From the NCBI GenBank assembly GCA_963675625.1, contig OY776497.1, positions 372,001 through 436,000 of the forward strand: a DNA stretch of 64,000 nt, given 5' to 3'. Shown in pieces: positions 36,042 through 45,036 of this stretch. How positions within the stretch are numbered: the stretch's first letter is position 1; every line of letters begins with the position of its first letter. Source of the DNA: F22 sp963675625. GTDB lineage: Bacteria > Bacteroidota > Bacteroidia > Bacteroidales > Bacteroidaceae. Position numbers and translations under genes: made by a program. The notes beneath the pieces are model-generated. The model saw nothing but the letters and a program-made list of their open reading frames with translations. It had not been told where the DNA came from and searched no databases.

Positions 36042-36074
36042 AATCGTTTCTATTAGTTTGTTTCTTCTAGCCTA

Positions 36075-38207
36075 TTATCTTTTTAATCTCAATGATATAC
36101 GGCGACGTTTGGAGTCAATATCAATCACTTCCACCATCACCTGTTGTCCAATACTCACCACCTCGGTAGGCGATGAAATTCTTCTATTGGCCATTTGAGA
36201 TATGTGGATCAACCCATTCTCCTTGATGCCTATATCAGCAAAAGCACCAAATGCTGTGATATTGCCAATCACCGCAGGGAGACTCATTCCTATCTGCAAA
36301 TCCTCAAACACGCGTACCTGCTCATCAAAAGCAAAGGCCGTCAATTGCTCTCTAGGATCCCGATTTGGTTTCGCCAATTCAGCCATAATATCCTTTAAGG
36401 TTGGCATCCCCACACTGCCATGTACATATCGCTGTAAATCAATAGCCTCACGTTTTGAAGCATCTTTCATCAAATCAGCCACACTACATCCTTGATCCTT
36501 CGCCATTTGCTCCACAAGCGCATAGCTCTCAGGGTGAACCGCACTACCATCCAACGGATTTTTCGCTTTAGGAATGCGTAAGAAACCAGCCGCCTGTACG
36601 TAAGCCTTTTGCCCTAATCGAGGAACATTCAACAAATCTTTTCGACTTGTAAACGCCCCATTTTCAGCACGATAACTGACTATATTTTTGGCCAAAGTTG
36701 GTCCCAATCCCGCTATATATGTCAACAAATAAGCACTTGCTGTATTTAGATTGACACCGACCTGATTCACACAATTTTCAACCACTTGGTCAAGTGCCTT
36801 CTTAAGCTTCGTCTGGTTCACATCGTGCTGATATTGGCCCACCCCAATAGACTTGGGATCAATCTTAACCAATTCCGCTAGCGGATCCATCAATCGACGT
36901 CCAATAGACACTGCACCACGTACCGTCACATCCTGATCTGGGAACTCCTCTCGAGCGATAGCAGAAGCCGAATAAATCGAAGCCCCCTGCTCACTCACCA
37001 CAAAAGTATCCACGACAGAAGTGAAGTGTAAACCATCGACAAAACTCTTCGTTTCTCTACTAGCGGTACCATTACCGATAGCAATCGCTTGTATTTTGTG
37101 CTTAACCACTAGCCGTTCCACGACAGCAGCAGCCTCAGTTATTTTATTTTGAGGTGGATGCGGATAAATAGCAGTTTGTTCCAACAGATTGCCCTGCTCA
37201 TCCAAACACACCAACTTACAACCAGTACGATATCCAGGATCGAGTGCCAACACCCGTTTTTGTCCGAGCGGTGCCGCCAAGAGCAACTGCTTCAGGCTCT
37301 GTGCAAAGATCATAATAGCCTCATCATCAGCCTTCTCCTTGCTCATCGTTCCATATTCAGTAGCGATAGATGGACTTAATAATCGCTTATAAGCATCTTC
37401 CACAGCCTCAGCTACTTGATCACTACATGCCCCACGCCCACGTACAAACTGATGGTCTAGTTTATCCAACGACTCCTCATCATCAGGTTGAATCTTCACT
37501 TTAAGCACCCCTTCGTTTTCGCCACGGCGTATAGCTAGCAATTGATGACTCTGCACCCGATTCAGTCCATGATTCCAGTCGAAGTAGTCCTTATAATTCT
37601 GTCCTTCTTCTTCCTTCGCCTTTACGACTTTAGCCTCCAAGTGTGCTGTATATTGATAGACACGTCGAATTACATTTCTAGCCCGCTCATCCTCATTGAC
37701 CATTTCAGCCACGATATCACGAGCTCCTTGTAAAGCCTCCTCCACATCTTTCACTTCATCACCCAGAAATTGCTTCGCGTGTGCTTCCACACTTCCCCCT
37801 TGTTGCATCAACAGCCATTGTGCCAAAGGTTCTAACCCCTTCTTTTTAGCTATTTCCGCACGCGTTCTACGCTTTGGTTTATACGGCAGATAAATATCCT
37901 CCAATTCCGTACTATCCCAAGTATCCCGGATACGTTTCTCCAGTTCTGGGGTTAGTTGACCAAGTTCCTCGATAGTTTTAAGAATAGTCGCACGGCGTTT
38001 ATCAATCTCCTGCATCTTTTCTAGTTGCGTCTGGATAGCACCGATTTGGACCTCATCTAGTCCACCAGTCACTTCTTTTCTATAGCGTGCGATAAATGGG
38101 ATGGTAGCATCTTCTTCCAATAGCTCTAAAGTATGCACCACTTGCTTACTAGGCAAGTTGACCACTCCTGCTATAATAGATGCATATGTTGTTGTCAATT
38201 CAGACAT
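36075..38207 (-). CDS. tex: Tex-family RNA-binding transcription accessory protein
   Basis: The 710-residue protein has the full Tex layout: helical N-terminus, YqgF/RNase H-like core (about 315-440, VLALDPGYRTGCKLVCLD), helix-hairpin-helix repeats (LLTYIAGLGPTLAKNIVSYR, about 495), and a C-terminal S1 RNA-binding domain (about 640-708, VIGNITAFGAFADIGIKENG). Tex binds nucleic acid and influences transcription and, in some organisms, RNA turnover. It is the first gene of the leftward housekeeping run, followed after 33 bp by the YjbR-type gene. Confidence 0.96.
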   Translation of the reverse strand: MSELTTTYASIIAGVVNLPSKQVVHTLELLEEDATIPFIARYRKEVTGGLDEVQIGAIQTQLEKMQEIDKRRATILKTIEELGQLTPELEKRIRDTWDSTELEDIYLPYKPKRRTRAEIAKKKGLEPLAQWLLMQQGGSVEAHAKQFLGDEVKDVEEALQGARDIVAEMVNEDERARNVIRRVYQYTAHLEAKVVKAKEEEGQNYKDYFDWNHGLNRVQSHQLLAIRRGENEGVLKVKIQPDDEESLDKLDHQFVRGRGACSDQVAEAVEDAYKRLLSPSIATEYGTMSKEKADDEAIMIFAQSLKQLLLAAPLGQKRVLALDPGYRTGCKLVCLDEQGNLLEQTAIYPHPPQNKITEAAAVVERLVVKHKIQAIAIGNGTASRETKSFVDGLHFTSVVDTFVVSEQGASIYSASAIAREEFPDQDVTVRGAVSIGRRLMDPLAELVKIDPKSIGVGQYQHDVNQTKLKKALDQVVENCVNQVGVNLNTASAYLLTYIAGLGPTLAKNIVSYRAENGAFTSRKDLLNVPRLGQKAYVQAAGFLRIPKAKNPLDGSAVHPESYALVEQMAKDQGCSVADLMKDASKREAIDLQRYVHGSVGMPTLKDIMAELAKPNRDPREQLTAFAFDEQVRVFEDLQIGMSLPAVIGNITAFGAFADIGIKENGLIHISQMANRRISSPTEVVSIGQQVMVEVIDIDSKRRRISLRLKR

Positions 38208-38275
38208 GCTCTTCTACATATTTAAAGTTAGGTTTTAGCCACTTAATTTAAACAGCTTACTTGTTACAAAGAAAC

Positions 38276-38312
38276 AAAAAAAAATTGGGAAACCTCTCGG
38301 CTTCCCATATTT
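38276..38312 (-). terminator. Intrinsic terminator after the second TonB-receptor/phosphatase operon
   Basis: TGGGAA and TTCCCA form the core stem around ACCTCTCGGC. On the minus strand the hairpin is followed by a run of T (A-run at about 38276-38284 on plus). It lies about 105 bp after the phosphatase stop codon. Confidence 0.7.
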
Positions 38313-38416
38313 TTCTTTTTTAATTAGGATGAATTCTTTCAATTATAAAATATGAAATACCACAACTGGCAAATCTTCCGCCATACTGGCATATATTCCA
38401 CAATACCTATTAACTA

Positions 38417-39379
38417 TTATTTTTTGATTTCAAAGGAATGTAAGATATTTCCGCGCCCATTCATCATATATACCACAATATGATCAGAGCTCACAGTCAC
38501 AATACTAAACCCAGCTTCGTTACTACAATATTGTGTCCCCTCAATAGGTTGCACATCACGTGCTAGAGACGCCGAAGTATTCACTAAATACACTGGTTCT
38601 TTCGTACCCTTATGTACAATATACTGACCACTATGAATGTGTCCACAACCATACATATCGACACGTCCATTAAAAATAGGCAACAGTCGTTTACGCAAAT
38701 CCATCTGTTCAGCAATTGCTTTATGAGTTTGTGCATACAAAGGATGATGCCCAAAAGCGATATTCCATTTAGTCGTAGAGTGAGTCAAGACACTATCTGC
38801 CCACTGAATTTGAGGAGCAATAGGTTGCTTGCACGCATCTGGATACTGGTCCGCTTTCTCACGATACTTAGTAATCAGCGGCGTTGTATCCAACCACAAA
38901 ATGCGCAATTCAGCTCCATGCAATTTAAAAGTCTTTGTATAGTATCTAGCAGGCATACACCATCTGCGGCTCACCGTTGCATAATCAAGTACCGCCTGAG
39001 TAGATCCCCTATATTCATGATTGCCCAAACAAGGGTACCACTCACACATCAGTTCTGGATGAGTATAGATATCCTCAAAATTACTTTTCCACAATGGATC
39101 CAACACACTGCGCACACCGTTAAAATGATGAATATCACCAGGAGCGACCACAAAGTCCACCCCAATTTGCTCCGCAATATGCCCCATCATTTCCGCAATG
39201 CTTTTCTGCTCATAATACCCATTTCGTCCATTATCATTACACACGAGAAAAACCACATGTTTTTTGAACGGCTTGTGATCCACCACCTCGCCATTCACAA
39301 TTTGTGCATATGCCCAGTTTGGTAGTGCCATAAAGGCAGCTACCAAAACTAAGATACACCATAGATTATTTTTTTTCAT
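38417..39379 (-). CDS. Secreted purple/tartrate-resistant-type acid phosphatase-like metallophosphoesterase
   Basis: The 320-residue protein has a signal peptide (about 1-25, ending AYA). The first metal motif reads CNDNGRNGYYEQ, resembling the GDWGxxG motif of type 5 acid phosphatases more than the usual DxH. The others are APGDIHHFNG (about 82), DPLWKSNFEDIYTHPEL, CLGNHEYRG (about 119), AFGHHPLY (about 210) and GHIHSG (about 248). The order and spacing match tartrate-resistant purple acid phosphatases, which cleave phosphomonoesters outside the cytoplasm. It begins 29 bp after the TonB-dependent receptor gene and is probably cotranscribed with it. This is the second receptor-phosphoesterase pairing in the window. 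Confidence 0.82.
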   Translation of the reverse strand: MKKNNLWCILVLVAAFMALPNWAYAQIVNGEVVDHKPFKKHVVFLVCNDNGRNGYYEQKSIAEMMGHIAEQIGVDFVVAPGDIHHFNGVRSVLDPLWKSNFEDIYTHPELMCEWYPCLGNHEYRGSTQAVLDYATVSRRWCMPARYYTKTFKLHGAELRILWLDTTPLITKYREKADQYPDACKQPIAPQIQWADSVLTHSTTKWNIAFGHHPLYAQTHKAIAEQMDLRKRLLPIFNGRVDMYGCGHIHSGQYIVHKGTKEPVYLVNTSASLARDVQPIEGTQYCSNEAGFSIVTVSSDHIVVYMMNGRGNILHSFEIKK

Positions 39380-39408
39380 CTTCGACTAGTCTACTTATTT
39401 GATTTTGA

Positions 39409-42243
39409 TTAGAAACGCACCTTGATTCCAGCGTTCACCTTTACACCGTAGTATTCCACCTGCATGGTACGATCTTCCTTACCTTGATAATAACGCAATG
39501 GTTGATTCAACAAGTTCGTCGCGTTCGCATATACTGTATACTTTTTAGCGAAAGTATAGCTAGCATTCAAATCTAGATAATTCACCGCATCATAATATCT
39601 ATCCAATTCTTTATCCTCACCCACTTCATCGATAAATGAAGAAGCATGGTTGTAAGAAAGTCTGATAGACGCTCCAGCCTTTTGGAAGAACAGCGAAGCA
39701 TTAGCCGCATGCTCAGGGCTACCAGGCATATCACTATCCTCACCTTCACGTCCAGGGATACCCAATTCATTAACCTTAGAATACGTATATGTATAGTTCC
39801 CACCAAAACCGATACATTTCAAAGCAGGATGAATAAACCCAAAGTCACGTTGATACGTCAATTCAGCACCCAGCAAATCTGCATCACCAGCATTAACAGG
39901 TTGCGTCAATTTATCATAGACATGTCCATTATACTCATAATCACCAACCGTACGATCTACAATAAAGTCATTGATACGTTTGTAGAACACCCCCGCACTA
40001 ATCATACCCAACTCCTTGAAATAATAATCAGCACACAAGTCAAAATTATAGGCAAGAGAAGGTTTAAGTTCCGAATTGCCCAATTTGATTTCATTGTCCT
40101 CCATACTCACATTTGCACGCGGTACAAGATACTCATATCTAGGGCGCGACAACGTATTCGTGAAAGAAGCACGCACATTCATCTGCTTATTCACCTCCCA
40201 TTTAGCCAATAACGAAGGAAGGATATTAGTATATGTTTTAGTTGAATTTCCAGTATCCGTCATCTTATCTGCATCGATATCATAGTTATAGCCACTATAC
40301 TTCACATGCGTATTTTCCACACGAAGTCCAGCCATCACTTTAAAGGCATCCCCAATTTTTTGATCGAATCGTACATACCCAGCAGACACCATCTCGCTAG
40401 CATCATAAGTTGCCGCAATCTCTTCAATAACCTGCTTCCCTTTAAAATTAGCAATGCTAGTACTTTCCCCATTAAACTTTAAACTACTTAAGAAAGAAGG
40501 AGTAATAAACGAACCAGCCGCATACTCATCACCAGGATAGAATCCATCGCGTGTTTCATCTTTTGTATGTTGAAGCAATTGCGCCACAAATGCCTCTTCA
40601 GCAGCATCTTTCGCATCATCGTCCGCACCAGTAGGTTCATACGTATAATAATCCTTATCAAAAGACTTATCCTTAATACCCAGCTTAGCCCCAAAGCGCA
40701 ATTTATTACCATAATCACCTGTTTGCAAAGGAAGTTCGAATTTTACAGAAGCTTTCAAGTTTTTCTCCATAACATCTTCTTGTTCCTCCGTGATTTCATC
40801 AAATCCCATTTCATCAATAGCAAATTTACTTGGATTCAAGTATTTGATATAGGTATCCCTTGTGCCAGGTTTAACGATTTCAAAGTCAGTTCCATTTTCC
40901 GCTTTTCCCTTCATCGCTACATAACGCTCATTAGGACGTGCTTCACTAGCTTGCGAATAACCCACTTTCCATTTCGTTTCCAATTTCCCCCAAAGGTGCT
41001 CCCCATTCAGAGTAAAGTCCATTGTTTTTTGACGTTCAAGACGGCGGTTCTTCGTATCAGAAGCCCCCCCTTTTGTTTGACGATACACCTTGATCTTATC
41101 ATCACCTAAATTCTTAAAGCGTAAACGGAAGCGATTTTCGTAGTCATTACGTTGGTTATACAACCCCTTGAAACTCACCTTATTATTGTTATTGATATTC
41201 CAATTTAAGCCAAGACTATAACTTTGACGCGCACGTTCCACATAATACTGGCGAATTTGCATATCCTTTAAATACACCTCATCGTCTTTATTCAAGTCAT
41301 ACTCATACTCCACGTTGTCCGATCCTAAATCATCATTTTGATACGAAGCAGCCAACATCACCCCCAACTTATTATTAAAGAACGTATCACCATACGTAAA
41401 GCCAAGATCCAGTTGCGCCTCTTCAGAAATCTGATTGTATCCCGATCCAGCATGAGCCATAACCAAACGTTTAGTCGGCGCATTTTTAGTGACCAGATTG
41501 ACCGCTCCACCGATAGCATCCGCATCCATATCCGCAGTCACCACCTTATTAACTTCAATCGTTTGGATCATATCCGCAGGAATAAGGTCGAGCTGCACCG
41601 CACGTGTTCCCCCCTCAGCAGAAGGCATACGATCCCCATTGACCATCACCGAACTAAGTTCGGGAGCCGTACCACGGATTTGTCCGAAGCGAGCCTCCCC
41701 TTGATCATATTGTACATTGATCCCAGAGATACGCTTCAAAGCATCCCCAATATTTGTATCTGGAAATTTACCAACTTGATCCGAAGAAACCACATTGACC
41801 AAGTTGAACGCATTTTTTTGCACATTAAAGGCACGACGTTCGCCGCAGAAAGCCCCCTTGACAACCACTTCACCAAGCGACACACCATCCTTCATTTCCA
41901 CATTGAGAAGGACTGTTTTACGGTCAGTAACCTTAACTTGGATTTCTTTCGAGCCACATCCCACATATTGGATTTTGACAGTATATGTACCTTCCTTCAA
42001 GCCGCTGAGCGTATAGTAACCATCGACATCTGTCACCACAGCCATACCTATACTAGGTATCGTTATCATGGCCCCAGGCAATACCTGCTTGTTAGAATCT
42101 ACCACACGTCCACGAATGGCTCCATACATACTAGCCGCATCATCAATCGTGTTCGGTTCAGTACTTGAATAGTTGTTGGCCGCTTGATTATTCATATTGC
42201 TTGCAAGCGCAAACGCAAGTGCCAGTGTAAAAATCTTCTTCAT
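39409..42243 (-). CDS. TonB-dependent outer-membrane receptor
   Basis: The 944-residue protein has a signal peptide (MKKIFTLALAFALASN start), a carboxypeptidase-regulatory-like domain (about 40-120, with GRVVDSNKQVLPGAMITIPS), a plug domain (about 125-260, FPDTNIGDALKRISGINVQY and MDADAIGGAVNLVTKN) and a barrel ending in Phe (VNAGIKVRF). The plug is of the TIGR01782-like kind found in Xanthomonas/Caulobacter-type receptors, and no SusD gene follows. I placed the start at 42243, since the longer in-frame version adds 12 residues before a standard signal peptide. TAGTTTTG at 42277-42284 is a possible -7 box. The secreted phosphatase downstream suggests that the ligand is released from, or is, a phosphorylated compound. 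Confidence 0.93.
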   Translation of the reverse strand: MKKIFTLALAFALASNMNNQAANNYSSTEPNTIDDAASMYGAIRGRVVDSNKQVLPGAMITIPSIGMAVVTDVDGYYTLSGLKEGTYTVKIQYVGCGSKEIQVKVTDRKTVLLNVEMKDGVSLGEVVVKGAFCGERRAFNVQKNAFNLVNVVSSDQVGKFPDTNIGDALKRISGINVQYDQGEARFGQIRGTAPELSSVMVNGDRMPSAEGGTRAVQLDLIPADMIQTIEVNKVVTADMDADAIGGAVNLVTKNAPTKRLVMAHAGSGYNQISEEAQLDLGFTYGDTFFNNKLGVMLAASYQNDDLGSDNVEYEYDLNKDDEVYLKDMQIRQYYVERARQSYSLGLNWNINNNNKVSFKGLYNQRNDYENRFRLRFKNLGDDKIKVYRQTKGGASDTKNRRLERQKTMDFTLNGEHLWGKLETKWKVGYSQASEARPNERYVAMKGKAENGTDFEIVKPGTRDTYIKYLNPSKFAIDEMGFDEITEEQEDVMEKNLKASVKFELPLQTGDYGNKLRFGAKLGIKDKSFDKDYYTYEPTGADDDAKDAAEEAFVAQLLQHTKDETRDGFYPGDEYAAGSFITPSFLSSLKFNGESTSIANFKGKQVIEEIAATYDASEMVSAGYVRFDQKIGDAFKVMAGLRVENTHVKYSGYNYDIDADKMTDTGNSTKTYTNILPSLLAKWEVNKQMNVRASFTNTLSRPRYEYLVPRANVSMEDNEIKLGNSELKPSLAYNFDLCADYYFKELGMISAGVFYKRINDFIVDRTVGDYEYNGHVYDKLTQPVNAGDADLLGAELTYQRDFGFIHPALKCIGFGGNYTYTYSKVNELGIPGREGEDSDMPGSPEHAANASLFFQKAGASIRLSYNHASSFIDEVGEDKELDRYYDAVNYLDLNASYTFAKKYTVYANATNLLNQPLRYYQGKEDRTMQVEYYGVKVNAGIKVRF

Positions 42244-42355
42244 CGTATAATTAATATAGTTTGTTTTGAGCTGATGCAAAACTATACAATTATCATGACA
42301 AAGGTAAGACGTAAATATTACATAAAAAAGACAAGATTATTACACAATTGAAACA

Positions 42356-43030
42356 TTATGTTTTCCAAGCCCTTAACACCTCCCTTTTCCCATTGGGAGG
42401 TCCAGGCATACGTTCCACCACAAAGCCCACCTGCTGAAGCATTCTACGCACCACCCCTTTGGCACAATATGTGGTCAACACCCCACCAGATGCCATCGCC
42501 ACATATATCTTCTGTAACAATTCCTCCCCCCACAGCTCAGGTTGCGTTTCAGGCGAGAAAGCATCAAAATACACCACATCAAAATACCCACTGTTTAACG
42601 GAGCCAATAGAAAATCCTCCTGTCGTTTACACAGAGTAAACCACTCCGACAAGTCCACCTGCTGCCCCCATTCGGCTGCAAGCACCTTCTCAAAGACCTC
42701 CTTAGGCATATACTCCAGCGCACGCGCCTCCTCTATGCCCAAAGGATACAACTCCAAAGTCGTGTACTCCACATGAGTGCGCACCTCGTTAGCCTCCACA
42801 CAAGTAAGCAGTGCATTGAGTCCAGTGCCAAAGCCTAATTCCAGCACCCGCACCTTTTGTGCAGGATGCTCCTTCATCCACTCCCTCAGCGCCAGTTGCA
42901 CAAAGATATGCATCGATTCACTACGAGCCCCCTTCACACTATGATACTGTTCGTGAAAAGTAGGATGCACAATCGTTTGGCTCCCATCGTCAGTTTTTAT
43001 AATATACGGTTGATTATTCTTTGATTCCAT
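42356..43030 (-). CDS. mnmD: MnmD-type tRNA (5-methylaminomethyl-2-thiouridine) methyltransferase
   Basis: The 224-residue SAM-dependent methyltransferase corresponds to the N-terminal half of MnmC, acting at U34 of certain tRNAs. Motifs: KTDDGSQTIVHPTFHEQYHS at the N-terminus, VLELGFGTGLNALL (SAM site, about 62-75), and FDVVYFDAFSPETQPELWG (about 150-168). The oxidoreductase half of MnmC is absent, as in other stand-alone MnmD proteins. I placed the start at 43030 (MESKNNQPYI). A longer in-frame version would run through the promoter region shared with ung. A TATATTTG at 43035-43042 lies only 4 bp from the ATG, implying a leaderless or nearly leaderless message. Confidence 0.92.
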   Translation of the reverse strand: MESKNNQPYIIKTDDGSQTIVHPTFHEQYHSVKGARSESMHIFVQLALREWMKEHPAQKVRVLELGFGTGLNALLTCVEANEVRTHVEYTTLELYPLGIEEARALEYMPKEVFEKVLAAEWGQQVDLSEWFTLCKRQEDFLLAPLNSGYFDVVYFDAFSPETQPELWGEELLQKIYVAMASGGVLTTYCAKGVVRRMLQQVGFVVERMPGPPNGKREVLRAWKT

Positions 43031-43072
43031 AACACAAATATAGTAAAAACTTTTCAGTTGCCTTCCCTTTTC

Positions 43073-43104
43073 TTTGCAAGGTTGCCCCATATATGCTAGC
43101 TTTG
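43073..43104 (+). promoter_or_regulatory. ung promoter
   Basis: TTTG (43073-43076) and TAGCTTTG (43097-43104) have a 20-bp spacer. The predicted start is near 43110 and the ATG at 43128. It overlaps the upstream region of mnmD on the other strand. Confidence 0.7.
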
Positions 43105-43127
43105 CACAAACAACAAATAATTTCCTC

Positions 43128-43796
43128 ATGCAAGTACAGATACATCCTTCTTGGCAACACGTTCTTCAGAACGAATTTGACAAGCCCTACTTCGAACAAC
43201 TCACCACATCGATTCGTCAAGAATACGCCCACCACACCATCTATCCTCCAGGCCCACAAATTTTTGAAGCCTTCAACCGCTGTCCACTCGACAAAGTCAA
43301 AGTCGTCCTTATCGGCCAAGACCCCTACCACGGTCCAGGTCAAGCCCACGGCCTATGCTTCTCCGTCAATGACCACATAGACATCCCCCCATCTCTACGC
43401 AATATATATAAAGAGATCGTAGACGATATAGGAGGAAAAATCCCCACCACAGGCAATCTCAGCCACTGGGCCGACCAAGGCGTACTGATGCTCAACGCCA
43501 CCCTCACCGTACGTGCCAACCAAGCCGGTTCGCACCAAGGCAAAGGCTGGGAAGAATTTACAGATGCCGTCATCCAGTTGGTCAACCGCCACTGCCCCCA
43601 CGTCGTCTTTATCTTATGGGGAAGCTACGCCCAGAGAAAAGCCCAAGGCATAGACACCAGTCGGCACTTAATCCTAAAATCGGCTCATCCATCTCCCCTC
43701 TCCGCCTATAGAGGCTTCCATGGCAACCACCAATTTTCGTTGACTAATGCCTTTTTAGAAGAGCACGGATACCCCCCCATCCAATGGTTAAAATAA
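43128..43796 (+). CDS. ung: Uracil-DNA glycosylase (family 1)
   Basis: The 222-residue protein is a complete family 1 UDG, removing uracil from DNA. Seen are GQDPYHGPGQAHGLCFSV (water-activating motif with Asp/Tyr/His, about 62-79), LLNAT-like LMLNATLTVRANQAGSH, and the C-terminal HPSPLSAYRGF minor-groove loop (about 187-197). The start at 43128 (MQVQIHPSW) lies after the promoter; an upstream in-frame ATG falls inside the promoter itself. It provides a useful reference for judging the distant UDG-like protein at 57822. Coding-strand C content rises from this gene onward. Confidence 0.97.
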   Translation: MQVQIHPSWQHVLQNEFDKPYFEQLTTSIRQEYAHHTIYPPGPQIFEAFNRCPLDKVKVVLIGQDPYHGPGQAHGLCFSVNDHIDIPPSLRNIYKEIVDDIGGKIPTTGNLSHWADQGVLMLNATLTVRANQAGSHQGKGWEEFTDAVIQLVNRHCPHVVFILWGSYAQRKAQGIDTSRHLILKSAHPSPLSAYRGFHGNHQFSLTNAFLEEHGYPPIQWLK

Positions 43797-43905
43797 TCTG
43801 AAATGCAGGAATTTTCACTTACAAAGTTGCTTTTCCAACAAAAACCCTTACCTTCGCAGCGATTAACTTGATAAGGACTTTCCTTATCTTATAAAAATAA
43901 AGAAT

Positions 43906-44190
43906 ATGGCAAGTAGAAGAAATTTGAAAAAAGGCATCAGCTACGTCATGGGCGAACTATTTACAGAAACAGTTACCTTCCGTAATTACATCCCAGGTAT
44001 TGATCCAGAAAAAGCCGACGCAGTGCTAGGCAAGATTCTTGCAGCTCATGAAGATTTTATCATGCGTATAAGCCACACAGAACCAGGCAACGTCAAAGGA
44101 TATTATAAAAAATTTGGAGAAGATTTTCATGTAATAATCAATGAAATACTTCAAGACATGAACAATCTAAAAACTGCTCCAACTGCATAA
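43906..44190 (+). CDS. Small conserved Bacteroidales-type protein, function unknown
   Basis: The 94-residue protein starts ASRRNLKKGISYVMGELFTE and appears entirely helical, with basic N-terminal and acidic C-terminal parts. It has no signal peptide, membrane segment or cysteine. I recognise it only as a type of small cytoplasmic protein common in Bacteroidales. It ends 10 bp before the acyltransferase gene and is probably cotranscribed and coupled with it. Confidence 0.75.
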   Translation: MASRRNLKKGISYVMGELFTETVTFRNYIPGIDPEKADAVLGKILAAHEDFIMRISHTEPGNVKGYYKKFGEDFHVIINEILQDMNNLKTAPTA

Positions 44191-44200
44191 CCTCCTATTG

Positions 44201-44758
44201 ATGAACTCTCAAAAGAAAAAAAGCTTTGCCTCTTGGCTCTACCACGATGTTTTAGGATGGAAATCCGAAGTAAACGTACCTGATTTTGACAAATGTATCG
44301 TTTGTGCTGCCCCCCATACATCCAATTGGGATTTGATATACGGCAAGCTATTCTATCGTGCCATTAATCGTCAAACAGGTTTCATGATGAAGAAAAGCTG
44401 GTTCTTCTTCCCACTTGGTGCTATCTTTCGCGCCATGGGTGGTATACCAGTTGACCGTAAGAAGCGCACCTCACTTGTTGAACAAATGAAACAACAAGTA
44501 GCCGAAAGCAAGACCTTTCACGTAGCCATCACCCCCGAAGGCACACGTCAAGCCAACGCACGTTGGAAGAAAGGATTTTACTACATCGCCCTAGGTGCAC
44601 AGATTCCTATCGTCCTCGTTTCAATCGACTACAAACTGAAAACCATCAAAATGAATGACTTTTTAGTTCCCACAGGCGATTTTGAAGCCGACATGAAAAA
44701 GATCAAAGACTACTACCGCGATGCTACAGGAAAACATCCTGAACGTTTTGCATTGTAG
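44201..44758 (+). CDS. 1-acylglycerol-3-phosphate acyltransferase-like protein
   Basis: The 185-residue protein is of the PlsC-type acyltransferase fold. It carries APHTSNWD near residue 33 (an HxxxxD-type catalytic motif), GGIPVDRKKR (about 86-95), and the substrate motif TPEGTR (about 110-115). It lacks the long N-terminal membrane helix of PlsC and resembles the short acyltransferases of Bacteroidetes that act in phospholipid or aminolipid synthesis. I chose the ATG at 44201; the triplet before it is TTG and adds nothing. It follows the small helical protein by 10 bp and ends in a strong terminator. Confidence 0.88.
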   Translation: MNSQKKKSFASWLYHDVLGWKSEVNVPDFDKCIVCAAPHTSNWDLIYGKLFYRAINRQTGFMMKKSWFFFPLGAIFRAMGGIPVDRKKRTSLVEQMKQQVAESKTFHVAITPEGTRQANARWKKGFYYIALGAQIPIVLVSIDYKLKTIKMNDFLVPTGDFEADMKKIKDYYRDATGKHPERFAL

Positions 44759-44782
44759 ATCACACGTCTATTGACCCATTAT

Positions 44783-44820
44783 AAAAAGGTTGTGTTCCCT
44801 CAAGGAATACAACCTTTTTC
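44783..44820 (+). terminator. Intrinsic terminator after the acyltransferase gene
   Basis: AAAAAGGTTGT pairs with ACAACCTTTTT, with an inner GTTCC/GGAAT pairing. It ends in TTTTTC. Confidence 0.85.
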
Positions 44821-44926
44821 TTATATACATCCTTTCACTTAGACACGAAAAACTCTTACATATACAATACAATAAGGCCTTCAATGTAAAACAATACTAA
44901 ATTCATACAGAAAATCAGCCACTACT

Positions 44927-44957
44927 ATTGCACATATCAGAAAAAGCCCTACCTTTG
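44927..44957 (+). promoter_or_regulatory. Promoter of small RNA copy 3
   Basis: TACCTTTG (44950-44957) fits the -7 consensus. ATTG (44927-44930) is a weaker -33 at 19-bp spacing. Confidence 0.65.
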
Positions 44958-44961
44958 CAAC

Positions 44962-45036
44962 GTGTTTTTCATGGTATTAGATTTAAGGTTATAAAAAAGA
45001 TTGGTTGTCGTGAGACAACCACTTTTTGTTTTTAGG
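44962..45036 (+). ncRNA. Small RNA / short leader transcript, repeat-family copy 3
   Basis: The conserved segment GTGTTTTTCATGGTATTAGA is followed by TTTAAGGTTATAAAAAAG and a hairpin GGTTGTC-GTGA-GACAACC (45003-45020) with a T-rich tail. Compared with copies 1 and 2 the 5' part is nearly unchanged, but the terminator stem has a different sequence that still pairs perfectly. An A-to-G change makes an ATG here that opens a seven-codon frame (M-V-L-D-L-R-L, stop), absent from the other copies. A second hairpin follows at once. No protein gene on this strand is within 1 kb downstream, which favours a free-standing RNA over a leader. Confidence 0.7.

Noticed and set aside
38612..39325. 237-codon open frame opposite the secreted phosphatase
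   Set aside because: Antisense shadow; the phosphatase motifs on the other strand are in the right order and spacing.
41338..42168. 276-codon open frame opposite the second TonB receptor
   Set aside because: Antisense shadow of a receptor with complete domain order; Arg/His/Ser/Thr-rich composition is typical of shadow frames.
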